Shown: positions 9,333 to 19,340, counted from the first letter of the stretch. The stretch is 64,000 bases of DNA from Enterobacter oligotrophicus (GCF_009176645.1 NZ_AP019007.1:1-64000); one strand, 5' to 3'. Notes: generated from the letters alone by a model not told the origin. Made by a program: numbers and translations.

Positions 9333-10928
9333 TCAGTTCTCCACAAAGGGCAGTTTCCTGCGCGATCCCGTTGCTGGTTTCTCCGCTGCTTTCGCCATTG
9401 CCTCCCCCAGTTCTGCGCACTCTGCAAGCCCCTGCACAAACGGCTGGTCGTGCATCAGCCACGGTATCGCACCGAAAGCAATCCGTCCGCGAAGGGTTTC
9501 CGGTTCCCTGAGCGTGTAATCGTCACCCACATCAGGTATCTCTTCGCCGGTTTCCTGAAGCTGCTTACGCAGCGTGGGGAAGGGCAGATCTTTCGTTTTC
9601 AACGGTTTTTGCCCACGCGCATCGATAAATACATCGAAACGGTGAGTTTTCTCTTGTGTCGTAATCACGGTTTGGTCGCTGCCGATATCAAGCTCATAGT
9701 CGTCGCCGAGCGCCAGCACGCTGATTATCCCGGCTTCACGCAGAGCCAGCAGCCTGCGGATGGACTGGGACGGAATGGCAGCATAATTATCAATAAATAC
9801 GCGTGCCAGCCCCGTTTTGAAGCGCTTCCGGTCTTCTTCATTGAGGTGAGGGACAATCTCCTGAACCACTTCATGCAACCGGAGAACGGCGTAGCGCCAG
9901 GGAACGGTATGCCTGTTTTGTTTGTTGCGTTCAACTTCTTCCAGGTTATCTTCGGCCCAGCTGAACGGGTCGTGTTTTTTACGATCGGCAAACCAGGCAT
10001 CACGAATGCTGTCTGCATCCAGCGTGTTCAGGGCTATCGCTTCGCTCCACTGTGGATCGGCATGTTCAAGCTCTTTCACCATCAGGGTAAATATCCGGTC
10101 AAGTAACCCTTCTGCGCCCTTAGCTATTTCGGCTTCAGCGACCGTTTCAGTCAATACGGAAAGCGACTCATACGGGATGGGGCAATAAAAATCTGCTTCC
10201 GGCAGAATGCCGGTTCGCGACATCAGGGTGATGCTGAGCGCCTGGCTTTTCTCATCGAGCCTGAATTGGTCGCCCGTAAAGTCGCCATGCTGCATTGCCA
10301 CCGCCATGGCAGCATCCAGACCGCTTAAGGATGTCCCCATAATACCGACCTGGCAGGCGCGGATGGTGGCGTCCATCAGCCCGGACCAGGGGCTGGGGAA
10401 GTAAGTGCGGGTTGCCTTTTCTTCATCCGGCCAGACATGACCTGTCGCAATCACGACAAGGTCAAACCTGTCAGGGTGCGTTTCTCCGTTTACCGAAAGC
10501 GTAACCTTATCTGTCGTGGCGGTGATATCGGTCACTTCGGCTGATTCATGTACCTCAACCTGAAATCCCTTTTTTTCAGCCTCGGCGACGATAGCCAGAA
10601 ACCGATCGCGAAAATACTCACCCAACAGAATACGCGGCAGAAATTGCCGGTCGTGCAAGGTCGCTTTATCCACCTTAAACCGGCGCAGATGTGCTTCACT
10701 TTGCGTTTCAGCCAGTCGAGATACGTGATGAAAACGGGCGGAATTTCAATACTGGCGATATTTGCCAGCATCAGCCGTGAATTTTCCTCATCACTGTAGG
10801 GCATCCCGACGCCCGCTTCTTCAGCCTGCTCAAAAACCGAGACAGCAAGAGGTGTCGTGTTTTTCAAAAGAGAATAAAAAGGTGTAAATCCCTGTGGGGC
10901 CTGAGCCGATAATAGCGATTTTCTTCAT
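9333..10928 (-). CDS. ydhS: FAD/NAD(P)-binding protein YdhS, frameshifted
   Basis: The product matches E. coli YdhS, a large protein with a Rossmann FAD/NAD(P)-binding fold and unknown substrate. The start at 10928 gives MKKIAIIGSGPTGIYT, the dinucleotide-binding glycine motif. GVGMPYSDEENSRLMLAN, then from 10673 TLHDRQFLPRILLGEYFRD and ATGHVWPDEE, follow the E. coli protein closely to the C terminus. Breaks lie near 10865-10885 and near 10700. The last 446 residues are uninterrupted. It is divergent from the SPFH/ATPase operon and convergent with the carbonic anhydrase. Confidence 0.88.
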
Positions 10929-11061
10929 CGACACTCTTCCTTCGTTTTATTGTCATATGAAAAGCGTAGCAAAAGAAGCGGTGAATCAGCGCGCGAAAAT
11001 TCAGTCACATATTGATACCAAATTAAACGTACCCGCTGAGTATTTCCTGTTTTGATGACGG

Positions 11062-11085
11062 TTTGAATGTTATATCGTAACGCTT
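11062..11085. promoter_or_regulatory. Candidate Zur-like operator
   Basis: The inverted repeat GTTA-TATCG-TAAC (11069-11081), within GAATGTTATATCGTAACGC, resembles the GAAATGTTATAATATAAC pattern of enterobacterial Zur sites. It lies about 85 bp upstream of the proposed start of the SPFH/P-type ATPase operon. The match is imperfect, with one A missing in the left half, and the call rests on pattern only. Confidence 0.3.
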
Positions 11086-11163
11086 AAATCACGATCCGTG
11101 CGCCATTCCTGCTATTACCGTATGTATTTCAGCCAGGCAGGCGAAACTAATGGGAGTACCAGG

Positions 11164-13060
11164 GTGTCGTTACCGCTATTGCAGAATAGCGCTCAGGTAA
11201 GTCGTTTGCTGCAGCGCCTTCTGATCACAAAATTTGTCTTTACGGCTTTCTGCTGCCCGTCGGCCTTGTTTACCTTTTTCTGCATCTATTCTCTGACGTC
11301 GCAATCTGGTTATTTGCATTTCGGCTGCTGCTGGCTGCGGGGCTGGTGGCGATGGCGTTTGTAGAAAACGCGCTACGCTGTGAACAAGCTGCAGCACCGG
11401 TCGCGGAAATGCCCGCAGAGGAGCCTGCTTCCCCGGAGCCTAAACGGTTGCAGCTGCCACCGCAGTTGCAGGCCTGGCTATCGCATTTTCACCAGCATCT
11501 GGTCACTACCGCGACGATTTCCGTGCTGGCTCTCTGTTTTGCTATCGCAAACCTTGCCGATGCGGCGTTGTTCAGCGAAGCAGACACGGTTATCAGCCGC
11601 GTGATCCCTGGGGTGCTTCTGCTGCTGAGCTTTGGCCTGCTGGTCATTGAACGCATGATCAGCTTTAAAATTGTCCGCCACTGGCGCTATCAGCGCGAAT
11701 ATATCGGGCTGGCGCGTGCGATGCTCAGCCTTCTGCTGGTGCTTGCCGCTGCGCTGCTGCTGGTGATCTTTTCCCCAACGCTGGCGCTGTGGCTTTTCCG
11801 GCTTGGCAGCTTGCTGGTCCTCGTGATGGCGCTGGAATATCTCCTGCGTACCCTCATCACCGCTCTCACGCCGCTTCCGGCGGATGAGGCTCCCCGTTTT
11901 CTGACGGTCAGCACCGTTGCTGCCTTGTACCGCTGGCCTCTGCGCCCACTGACGGTGGTTCTGGACGCGCTTGAGCAGCGTTTTGGCATTGATCTACGCC
12001 AGGTGCAGGCGTTTCGCCTGATGGGAAAAACGGTTTTGCCCGTAGCCTTTGGCATTGCCGTACTGGGCTGGTTGCTGAGTGGGTTGACGGAAGTCCCGCT
12101 GCAGCAGCGGGGGATTTACGAACGTTTTGGCCGCCCGCTGGCGGTGCTCTCTCCGGGGCTGCATGTCGGATTGCCCTGGCCATTTGGTCGGGTTCGCCCC
12201 GTGGAAAATGGGACGGTACATGAGCTGCGGCTCAGTGATGAACCGGAATCGCAGGCGCAGAGCGCAGAGCCCGACAGTGCCGAAGGTCCTGCACCGCAGA
12301 GTAGCTGGCGCTTGTGGGATAGCAGCCATCTGACCGATCAATCACAGGTGATTGCCAGCAAGGCTAACGACCGCCAGAGTTTTCAGATAGTAAATATGGA
12401 TATCCGCCTTATCTGGCGCGTCGGGCTGCGTAATGAGGACGCGCTTAACAGCCAGTATCAGGCCGAAGATCTGCCTGTGCTGATCCGCAGTATTGCCCGA
12501 CAGGTGCTGGTGGTGCAGTTTGCCAGCAAGCAGCTGGATGTGCTGCTCAACGAGCAGCGCGCGAGCCTGGCGTCAGCGCTTAACCGGCAGATCCAGCAGC
12601 GTTTAGTGACACTGCATACCGGCGTGGAGCTGCTCTCAACCCGAATAGAAGCGATTCACCCGCCTGCGGGGCCGCCGATGCCTGGCACGGCGTGCAGGCG
12701 GCGCAAATAGCCGCCAGCGCGCGGGTCGCCCGTGAGAAGGGGTATGCCGCCACGGTGACTCGCGAGGCGCAACAAAAAGCGGAAAACCGCGTAAACGACG
12801 CGCAGGCCTTTGCCGCAGAAGATCTCGCGCGTGCCAGAGCGGAAGCGATCCATTTTGCGGCGGACGAGCAGGCGTGGAAGCAGGCCGGCGCGGCATTCCT
12901 TCTTGAGCGCCGTTACCACATTCTCAGCCAGAGCCTGGCGCATACACCGCTTTTGATCCTGGACGACCGTTTGCAGGGCACCCGCGAGCCCGTACTGGAT
13001 TTGCGCCAGTATCCTGCATTATCCGACAGTACCGCACCACAGAAGGCCAGCACGAAATGA
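11164..13060 (+). CDS. Large SPFH/HflK-like membrane protein, frameshifted
   Basis: This is the first gene of the accessory operon, about 632 residues after repair. The N-terminal half has several hydrophobic segments (around 11255-11350, 11500-11680 and 11700-11870), and a further helix (VAFGIAVLGWLLSG, near 12040) precedes the SPFH domain (QRGIYERFGRPLAVLSPGLHVGLPWPFG). The C-terminal part is an Ala/Gln/Glu-rich coiled coil ending at 13060. One break near 11220 separates the proposed GTG start (11164, preceded by GGGAG) from the main frame. Another near 12680 separates the SPFH domain from the coiled coil. Stop and next start overlap as ATGA. It may organise the ATPase in the membrane; this is inference. 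Confidence 0.7.
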
Positions 13061-14058
13061 AGATCCACTCCATCACCTCTTCGGAACACGCGGAAAAAGT
13101 TGGCATACGTCAGATGACGTCGCCCGCGCCACAGCGCCACAAGCGGACGTTACGCATCGGTATTGCGGTATTGTTACTGGTGCTGGCGGTGCTCACCGCC
13201 TGCCTGCTTGACGTCAGCGCAGGCAGCGCGACGGTAGTGACGCGCTTTGGCAATCCACAGCGGGTCTTGCTCTCGCCCGGCCTGGCGTGGCGTTTCCCGG
13301 CACCCTTTGAAACGCCGGTGAATGTCGATTTACGCGTGCGTTCAACGTCCAGCGGTTTGCAGGACGTTGGCACGCGTGACGGGCTGCGGGTGCTGGTGCA
13401 GGCGTGGGTTATCTGGAAGGTGAAACCGGATAATGACAACGTGCTGCGCTTTATCCGCGCCGTGCAGAACCAGCCGGATGAAGCGGCTCGCCAAATCCGT
13501 ACTTTTATTGGCTCGGCACTGGAAACCACCACCAGTAACTACGCGCTGGCGGATATCGTCAACGTCGACAGCAAGAAGGTCAAAATCGCTCAGCTTGAGC
13601 AGGCAGTGCAGGCGCAACTGAAAGCGCAGCTTCTCAACAGCTACGGCATCGAGGTGATCCAGACCGGTATTGAGCGCCTGACGCTACCGGCCGTGACGCT
13701 TAACGCCACCGTTGACCGCATGCGTGCCGAGCGGGAAACCATTGCAGCGGAGCGGACGGCTGAGGGGAAACGGCTGGCGGCGGAGATCCATTCACAGGCG
13801 GATCGCGATGGACGCATTCTGGAAGCTGATGCCTCCGTTAAAGCGGCGGCTATTGCCGCCAACGCACAGCGCGACGCAGCGGCAATATATGGCAAAGCCT
13901 GGGCCAGCGATCCGCAACTTTATAGCCTGCTGCGTTCCCTGGATACACTCAGCACCATCGTTAATGGCAACACCCGCCTGGTGCTGCGTACCGATGCAGA
14001 ACCGTTCCGCGCGCTGGTGCAGGGGCCAGACCAAACACCAGAGGCGGCTAAACCATGA
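13057..14058 (+). CDS. SPFH/HflC-like membrane protein
   Basis: This intact 333-residue protein has one N-terminal membrane helix (about residues 28-50) followed by an SPFH/band-7 domain (VVTRFGNPQRVLLSPGLAWRFP) and an Ala-rich coiled coil (about residues 210-285). That is the layout of HflC, a partner of HflK that surrounds the FtsH protease. It overlaps the previous and next genes by 4 bp each, indicating translational coupling. The genuine hflKC genes of Enterobacteriaceae lie next to hflX, so this is a paralogue serving the metal-ATPase operon. Confidence 0.85.
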   Translation: MKIHSITSSEHAEKVGIRQMTSPAPQRHKRTLRIGIAVLLLVLAVLTACLLDVSAGSATVVTRFGNPQRVLLSPGLAWRFPAPFETPVNVDLRVRSTSSGLQDVGTRDGLRVLVQAWVIWKVKPDNDNVLRFIRAVQNQPDEAARQIRTFIGSALETTTSNYALADIVNVDSKKVKIAQLEQAVQAQLKAQLLNSYGIEVIQTGIERLTLPAVTLNATVDRMRAERETIAAERTAEGKRLAAEIHSQADRDGRILEADASVKAAAIAANAQRDAAAIYGKAWASDPQLYSLLRSLDTLSTIVNGNTRLVLRTDAEPFRALVQGPDQTPEAAKP

Positions 14059-15125
14059 TGCAGCCACCGCTGAAGCGCACTCCCTGGGGGCAGTCATACC
14101 GGATTGCGTTCTTTGCCCTGTACGGCGCGGCGATTATCGCGGCCTGCGCGTGGCTGTTTTCCAGTATTTATCAGGTCGCCCCGGACAGCCGGGCGATCGT
14201 TTACCGCTTTGGTAAGCCCGTTCGTGTGGAAAACGCCGGGTTGCTGTTTGCCTGGCCCTATCCGATTGAACGCGTGGAGCGGGTGCCCGGCGAGGAGCGA
14301 ATTCTGGAGCGCGATGTTCAGGCGTTGCAGCGCAGTCAGCAGCTTGATCAGATCAACAGCTGGGAGCGCGATGGTGATGCCGGAGCGGGGGCGGGCTACC
14401 TGCTTACTGGCGATGCCGGGGTCGTACAGCTGAACGTGCGGGTCTTCTGGCGCGTCAGCGATCCTGTCCGATACGCGCTTCAGCGTCCGCATATCGATCC
14501 GCTGATCGACCGCCTGACCGAGCACGCCGCGGCGGTTGTCTGCGTGGGACGCGATCTGGATTCGATCCTGGTGACCCGTCCTGAGACGCTGCAAAACGAT
14601 CGCCACGCGGCCCAGGAGCGGCTTCAGCTACGCAGCGACTTCAGAAAGGCGATGACGCAAAGTCTTACCCTGCTGGCTGCCGGAGGGAACGATCCGGGCA
14701 TTCGCATTGAACGCGTTGATATCACCTCTTCTTTGCCCCAGAACGCGGTGGCAGCGTTTAATGCGGTGCTGGCGGCAGGGCAGCAGGCGGAGCAGGCCGT
14801 AGCCAGCGCCCGCACGGCGGCGGCGCTGCGTACCCAGCAGGCGCAACAGCAGGCGGATCGGACGCTTCAGCAGGCGGAGGCGGGGCGTCAGGAAATTCTC
14901 GCGCAGGCCAGTGTCGACACCCGCACCATTATGCAACTGGCCCAGGCGAGGCGTGAAGGGGCCGATGGGGGTCTTTTGCAGCGCCTGTGGCGTGAAAAAG
15001 TGACGGCTATTCTGGCGCAGGCGGGGCAGGTGATTACCGTCGCGCCGGGCGACGACAGCCGCTTGATCCTGCAGGGGTTGCCTGCACAATCCGCCACTCC
15101 GACCGTTAGCGAGAAAAAACCATGA
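14055..15125 (+). CDS. SPFH/HflK-like membrane protein
   Basis: This intact 356-residue protein has a membrane helix at about residues 15-37 (FALYGAAIIAACAWLFSSIY), then an SPFH domain with YRFGKPVRVENAGLLFAWPYP and a coiled coil rich in Gln and Ala (about residues 235-290), resembling HflK. It is the third SPFH member of the operon and is coupled to the ATPase gene by a 4-bp overlap. Three different SPFH subunits suggest a hetero-oligomeric ring in the membrane. No protease gene is present, so the usual FtsH link is not shown here. Confidence 0.85.
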   Translation: MMQPPLKRTPWGQSYRIAFFALYGAAIIAACAWLFSSIYQVAPDSRAIVYRFGKPVRVENAGLLFAWPYPIERVERVPGEERILERDVQALQRSQQLDQINSWERDGDAGAGAGYLLTGDAGVVQLNVRVFWRVSDPVRYALQRPHIDPLIDRLTEHAAAVVCVGRDLDSILVTRPETLQNDRHAAQERLQLRSDFRKAMTQSLTLLAAGGNDPGIRIERVDITSSLPQNAVAAFNAVLAAGQQAEQAVASARTAAALRTQQAQQQADRTLQQAEAGRQEILAQASVDTRTIMQLAQARREGADGGLLQRLWREKVTAILAQAGQVITVAPGDDSRLILQGLPAQSATPTVSEKKP

Positions 15126-17029
15126 GCCACCAGTGCAGCCACGGACACTTTCACTTTGACGGCAATCTGCAAACACCAGCCGAGCAGAGGCGTATGCTAC
15201 GTCAGTTAACGCTGACGATGATCACTATTGGCTTGCTGCTGCTGAGCCTGCTCTGGAAAGCGCTTGCGCCTGAGCAACCCGGCATTAGCGACATCCTGGC
15301 GGGCATCGCGTGGCTGCTGGTGGCTATCCCGGTTTTTCGGGCCGCCTGGCACAGCCTGCTGCATCCCGATCTGCATGGCGTAACCGATCTGCTGGTGGTA
15401 CTGGCAATGCTTGGTGCGTGGGCACTGGGTGATTTAATGACCGCCGCGCTGCTGCCGGTGATTATGATTTTCGGTCATATTCTTGAAGAGCGCAGCGTGA
15501 TGGGAACCCGTCAGGCTATCGCCGGGCTGAGCAAACTGACGCACAGCCAGGCCAGGCGCGTGCGGGCAGACGGTGCGCTTGAGCAGATCGACAGCCAGCA
15601 TCTCCACTCTGGCGACGTCGTTGAAGTGCGTGCCGGCGACAGGGTGCCCGCTGACGGGCAGATCCTTTCCGGCTATGCCAGCCTGGACGTGGCGCACATT
15701 ACAGGTGAATCCGTACCGGTTGAAGCGGCAGCGGGAATGGCTGTGTTTGGCGGAAGCATTAATCTGAACGGCCTGCTGCGGGTGAAGGTCACCCACACGG
15801 GTGAGCAGTCGACTCTGGGGAAAGTGATTGCGCTGATGCAGGACGCCAGCCAGGCAAAGCCGCCGATTACCCGGATGTTAGAGCGCTATGCGGGCCACTA
15901 TCTCATTCTGGTGCTGCTGATTGCGGCAACCACCTGGTTTCTGACGTATAACAGCCAGGCGATGCTGGCGGTGCTGGTTGCCGCCTGTCCCTGTGCGCTG
16001 GTGCTTTCAGCGCCCGCAACCGCAATGGCGGGGATAGCTGTGGCGGCACGACACGGTATTTTGATTCGCAACGCGGCATTTCTGGAAGAGCTGGCGGATG
16101 TGGATGCCCTGATTGTGGATAAAACGGGGACCCTGACTCAGGGGAAGCTCAGTGTCGTCGACGTGATGCTGGCGACCGACATGCCGCGTGAGCGCGTAAT
16201 GCAACTGGCGGCAGCGCTGGGAGCTACCAGTAACCATCCGGTGAGCCGGGTGCTGGCCGGGACGGTGTCCGCGCCAGGTGAGGTAACACTGCGAGACATT
16301 GAAGAAATTCAGGGCATTGGCGTTGTGGCGACAACCGACGAAGGGCTGGCATTACTGGGGCAGCAGGCGCTGTTTGCTCGTTACCACATTGCGGTATCAC
16401 CAGTGCCGGAGCACGATGGCCCGGTGGTTGGCCTGGCGCACGCTGGCGTTTTTCTTGGCTGGTTCCTGCTGGAGGATACGCTTCGCCCCGAGGCACCGGA
16501 GATGGTTGCGATGCTCAAATCACTGGGTATTGACAGGCAACAGCTGCTGACCGGCGATCGTCTGGCGGTGGCGAAGCGGGTGGCGCAGCAGGCGGGGATC
16601 GACGAACTTTCCGCCGGGGCGCTGCCTGCGGAAAAACTGCGTCAGGTGCAGCGTGTTGTTGATGAAGGGTGGCGGCCAATGGTGGTCGGAGATGGTATCA
16701 ACGACGCGCTGGCGTTAAAAGCCGGTGCGGTTGGTATTGCGATGGGTGGTAATGGGGCGGATATTGCGCTGGCCTCGGCTGACGTGGTGCTTACCGGCTC
16801 TGATTTACGCCGCCTGCCATGCGCCATTCGGCTGAGCCGAAAATGCCGTGCCACGCTGCAGGTGAATGTGTTTATCGGGTTGGGCTGGACGCTGTTAATC
16901 GTCTCTGCCGCCGCAATGGGGCTGCTTGGGGCCACCGGGGCGCTGATTGCCGCGATTCTCCACAATCTGAGCACGCTGCTGGTGCTGCTCAATACCGGGC
17001 GCTTATTACAGTTTGATGAGACAAAGTGA
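15122..17029 (+). CDS. P1B-type metal-transporting ATPase
   Basis: This 635-residue P-type ATPase moves a transition-metal ion across the cytoplasmic membrane. The motifs run in order: TGES (HITGESVPV), the intramembrane metal site CPC (AACPCALVLS), phosphorylation loop DKTGTLTQG, nucleotide-binding SNHPVS, and GDGINDALAL. There is no HMA domain; instead the N terminus is His/Cys rich (SHQCSHGHFHF). The last helix carries HNLSTLLVLLN in place of the D-x-G of ZntA-like exporters, and is closer to the HEGST pattern of P1B-4 and HmtA-like pumps. Ion and direction cannot be read from sequence; zinc uptake is possible. It is coupled to the SPFH genes. Confidence 0.9.
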   Translation: MSHQCSHGHFHFDGNLQTPAEQRRMLRQLTLTMITIGLLLLSLLWKALAPEQPGISDILAGIAWLLVAIPVFRAAWHSLLHPDLHGVTDLLVVLAMLGAWALGDLMTAALLPVIMIFGHILEERSVMGTRQAIAGLSKLTHSQARRVRADGALEQIDSQHLHSGDVVEVRAGDRVPADGQILSGYASLDVAHITGESVPVEAAAGMAVFGGSINLNGLLRVKVTHTGEQSTLGKVIALMQDASQAKPPITRMLERYAGHYLILVLLIAATTWFLTYNSQAMLAVLVAACPCALVLSAPATAMAGIAVAARHGILIRNAAFLEELADVDALIVDKTGTLTQGKLSVVDVMLATDMPRERVMQLAAALGATSNHPVSRVLAGTVSAPGEVTLRDIEEIQGIGVVATTDEGLALLGQQALFARYHIAVSPVPEHDGPVVGLAHAGVFLGWFLLEDTLRPEAPEMVAMLKSLGIDRQQLLTGDRLAVAKRVAQQAGIDELSAGALPAEKLRQVQRVVDEGWRPMVVGDGINDALALKAGAVGIAMGGNGADIALASADVVLTGSDLRRLPCAIRLSRKCRATLQVNVFIGLGWTLLIVSAAAMGLLGATGALIAAILHNLSTLLVLLNTGRLLQFDETK

Positions 17030-17090
17030 ATGCGAGATGGACACTACAGGCAAATGCAGGTTAAGCCTGCACTACATGAGGGTGAACAGG

Positions 17091-17351
17091 ATGAAAATCA
17101 GTAAACTGGTTGCGATTTCGTTGTCGGTTGTCTCGACGGGGGCGCTGGCATTTCAGGCGAAAGAAAACATCAATCCGGCGATCTCTGCGCAGCAAATGCG
17201 AAATGTGGAGAATAATATTCTCAGTGGTTATTACAGCGAGCACGGCGAGCGACCACAAATTTCTGCCCTCGGGACTTGCGCTGCTGTGCCTGTACCTGGC
17301 TGTACTTGCCCGTACTGTACGGCGCTGCGCTCAATTAAAAATGGAATATAA
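17091..17351 (+). CDS. Small exported Cys-rich hypothetical protein
   Basis: An 86-residue product starts at 17091, 61 bp after the ATPase stop. It has a clear Sec signal peptide (MKISKLVAISLSVVSTGALAF). The C-terminal third holds four cysteines (GTCAAVPVPGCTCPYC), a possible metal-binding or disulfide cluster. An in-frame start also exists upstream, but only the 17091 start puts the signal sequence at the N terminus. It is on the same strand as the metal-ATPase operon and probably the last gene of it. No named family is recognised. Confidence 0.6.
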   Translation: MKISKLVAISLSVVSTGALAFQAKENINPAISAQQMRNVENNILSGYYSEHGERPQISALGTCAAVPVPGCTCPYCTALRSIKNGI

Positions 17352-17431
17352 GCGGACTGAGAAGTCGGTTGTAGTAACTGCGCAGTGGGTATTGGACGAT
17401 CAAATGCAGGAATGATAGAGGAAAAACAGAA

Positions 17432-17508
17432 TGGTGCGTCTGAATGGACTCGAACCATCGACCCCCACCATGTCAAGGTGGTGCTCTAACCAACTGAGCT
17501 ACAGACGC
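17432..17508 (-). tRNA. valV: tRNA-Val (anticodon GAC)
   Basis: Read on the minus strand, a complete 77-nt cloverleaf begins GCGTCTGTAGCTCAG and ends with encoded CCA. The anticodon loop CTTGACA gives GAC, for Val GUC codons. It is one of a tandem pair next to mdtK, as valV/valW are in E. coli; which of the two corresponds to valV is not certain. Confidence 0.93.
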
Positions 17509-17511
17509 AAA

Positions 17512-17588
17512 TGGTGCGTTCAATTGGACTCGAACCAACGACCCCCACCATGTCAAGGTGGTGCTCTAACCAACTGAGCTATGAACGC
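17512..17588 (-). tRNA. valW: tRNA-Val (anticodon GAC)
   Basis: This is the second tandem 77-nt tRNA-Val, separated from the first by 3 nt. It differs in the acceptor stem (GCGTTCA) and parts of the T arm. The anticodon GAC and encoded CCA are the same. The pair is probably co-transcribed from right to left. Confidence 0.93.
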
Positions 17589-17741
17589 AACGTGTTGCCG
17601 GTGACAACGGGGACGAATATTAGCGGCACAGCACCGCAGTGGCAAGAGGGAAAATGCAATTTTCTCTCTGATTTCACGCGATTGCTTCATTACCGCGCAA
17701 AGTGAAGAGAAAGTAGCCGCCTGCTGGCGGCTACTGCGTAT

Positions 17742-19115
17742 TTAACGTGCGGCGCGTTGCAAAATAATGGTAGATGGCTGACGTTGCAGATAGCGCATAC
17801 GCAGCATCATCATGATGGCCGCAGAGGTTAAGCCGATAATAAAGCCCATCCAGAATCCTGCTGGCCCCATACGGTCAACCACCAGATCGGTGAGCGCCAG
17901 AACATACCCACACGGCAGACCCAGTACCCAGTACGCAATAAAGGTAATAAAGAAAATAGAACGCGTATCTTTATACCCGCGCAGCACGCCGCTGCCGATC
18001 ACCTGAATGGAGTCCGAAATCTGGTACACCGCAGCCAGCAGCATCAGGTGAGATGCCAGAAGGACCACTTCCGGATTATCGTTGTAGAGCAGGGCGATCT
18101 GCTCACGTAGCGCGACGGTAAAGAGTGCCGTACAGGCCGCCATGCAGACACCCACGCCAAGACCGGTACGCGCAGCCGTTTGCGCATCCAGCGTTGAACC
18201 TTGTCCGAGCCGGAAACCGACGCGAATAGTGACCGCTGCCGCCAGCGACATCGGCAGAACGAACATCAGCGAGCTGAAGTTCAGCGCGATCTGGTGGCCC
18301 GCAACGTCGATAATTCCCAGCGGCGACACCAGCAGGGCAACAACTGCAAACAGCGTCACCTCGAAGAACAGCGCCAGTGCAATCGGCAGACCCAGTTGAA
18401 TAAGACGCGTCAGGATCGTCCAGTCTGGTGTGCTGAATGCCTTGTCATTACGGATGTCACGCATGGATCGCGCGCGTTTAATAAAGGTGATCATGCTGAA
18501 GAACATCACCCAGTAGACCGCCGCCGTTGCCACGCCGCAGCCAATGCCGCCGAGCTCTGGCATACCGAAGTGGCCATAAATAAAGATATAGTTCACCGGA
18601 ATGTTAACCAGCAGACCGATAAAACCCATCACCATGCCAGGCTTGGTTTTTGCCAGACCTTCACACTGGTTACGTGCGACCTGGAAAAAGAGGTAGCCCG
18701 GTGCGCCCCAGAGCAGGGCGCGCAGATAGCCCACGGCTTTATCAGCCAGAGCCGGGTCGATATTATGCATCGCGCGAATGATATGGCCCGCGTTCCAGAG
18801 CACCACCATGATAAGAACGGAGACGAAACCCGCCAGCCAGAACCCCTGGCGAACCTGGTGGGCGATGCGTTCTCGTCGACCGGAACCGTTAAGCTGTGCG
18901 ATTACCGGCGTTAACGCCAGCAGAAGACCGTGACCAAAGAGGATGGCCGGGAGCCAGATCGATGTCCCGATCGCAACGGCGGCCATATCGGTGGCGCTGT
19001 AGCCACCGGCCATGACCGTATCCACAAATCCCATTGCGGTCTGGGCCACTTGCGCGATGATCACCGGTATTGCCAGTGCCAATAACTGACGCGCTTCATT
19101 CATGTACTTCTGCAC
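17742..19115 (-). CDS. mdtK: MATE multidrug efflux transporter MdtK (NorM)
   Basis: This 457-residue inner-membrane protein of the MATE family exports cationic drugs such as fluoroquinolones in exchange for Na+ or H+. The sequence shows twelve hydrophobic segments in two homologous halves, with the family stretches [13 protein letters not shown] and [17 protein letters not shown]. It matches E. coli MdtK in length and in position, between the valVW tRNAs and ribE, from which it is divergently transcribed. The start at 19115 is [17 protein letters not shown], the usual family start. Confidence 0.95.
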   Translation of the reverse strand: MQKYMNEARQLLALAIPVIIAQVAQTAMGFVDTVMAGGYSATDMAAVAIGTSIWLPAILFGHGLLLALTPVIAQLNGSGRRERIAHQVRQGFWLAGFVSVLIMVVLWNAGHIIRAMHNIDPALADKAVGYLRALLWGAPGYLFFQVARNQCEGLAKTKPGMVMGFIGLLVNIPVNYIFIYGHFGMPELGGIGCGVATAAVYWVMFFSMITFIKRARSMRDIRNDKAFSTPDWTILTRLIQLGLPIALALFFEVTLFAVVALLVSPLGIIDVAGHQIALNFSSLMFVLPMSLAAAVTIRVGFRLGQGSTLDAQTAARTGLGVGVCMAACTALFTVALREQIALLYNDNPEVVLLASHLMLLAAVYQISDSIQVIGSGVLRGYKDTRSIFFITFIAYWVLGLPCGYVLALTDLVVDRMGPAGFWMGFIIGLTSAAIMMMLRMRYLQRQPSTIILQRAAR

Positions 19116-19340
19116 GTGAACACCTTTGTATTGTTGTTATTTGAGAGATTAAAAAAGCCGCCGTTACTGGCAGCAAGAAGAAAATGCAGGGGGATGCCAG
19201 CTATTGTAGCGGGGTTTAACTAATTATCTAGTGAAAAAATCGCCAGAAAATGCGCTCCGCTGGCAACCTGTTTTTCCAACTGTTATTGTGAAGGGATTAA
19301 ACGGTGTCGCCACCGTCCGGAAAAAACAGGAGTTGTAAGC

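Noticed and set aside
9165..10106. Plus-strand open frame of 313 codons opposite ydhS
   Set aside because: It is the complement of a well-conserved ydhS coding sequence and starts inside the carbonic anhydrase gene.
17432..17588. Integrative element at the tandem tRNA-Val genes
   Set aside because: No integrase, no repeated tRNA 3' end and no phage-like genes are seen; the tRNA-mdtK order is the ancestral one.
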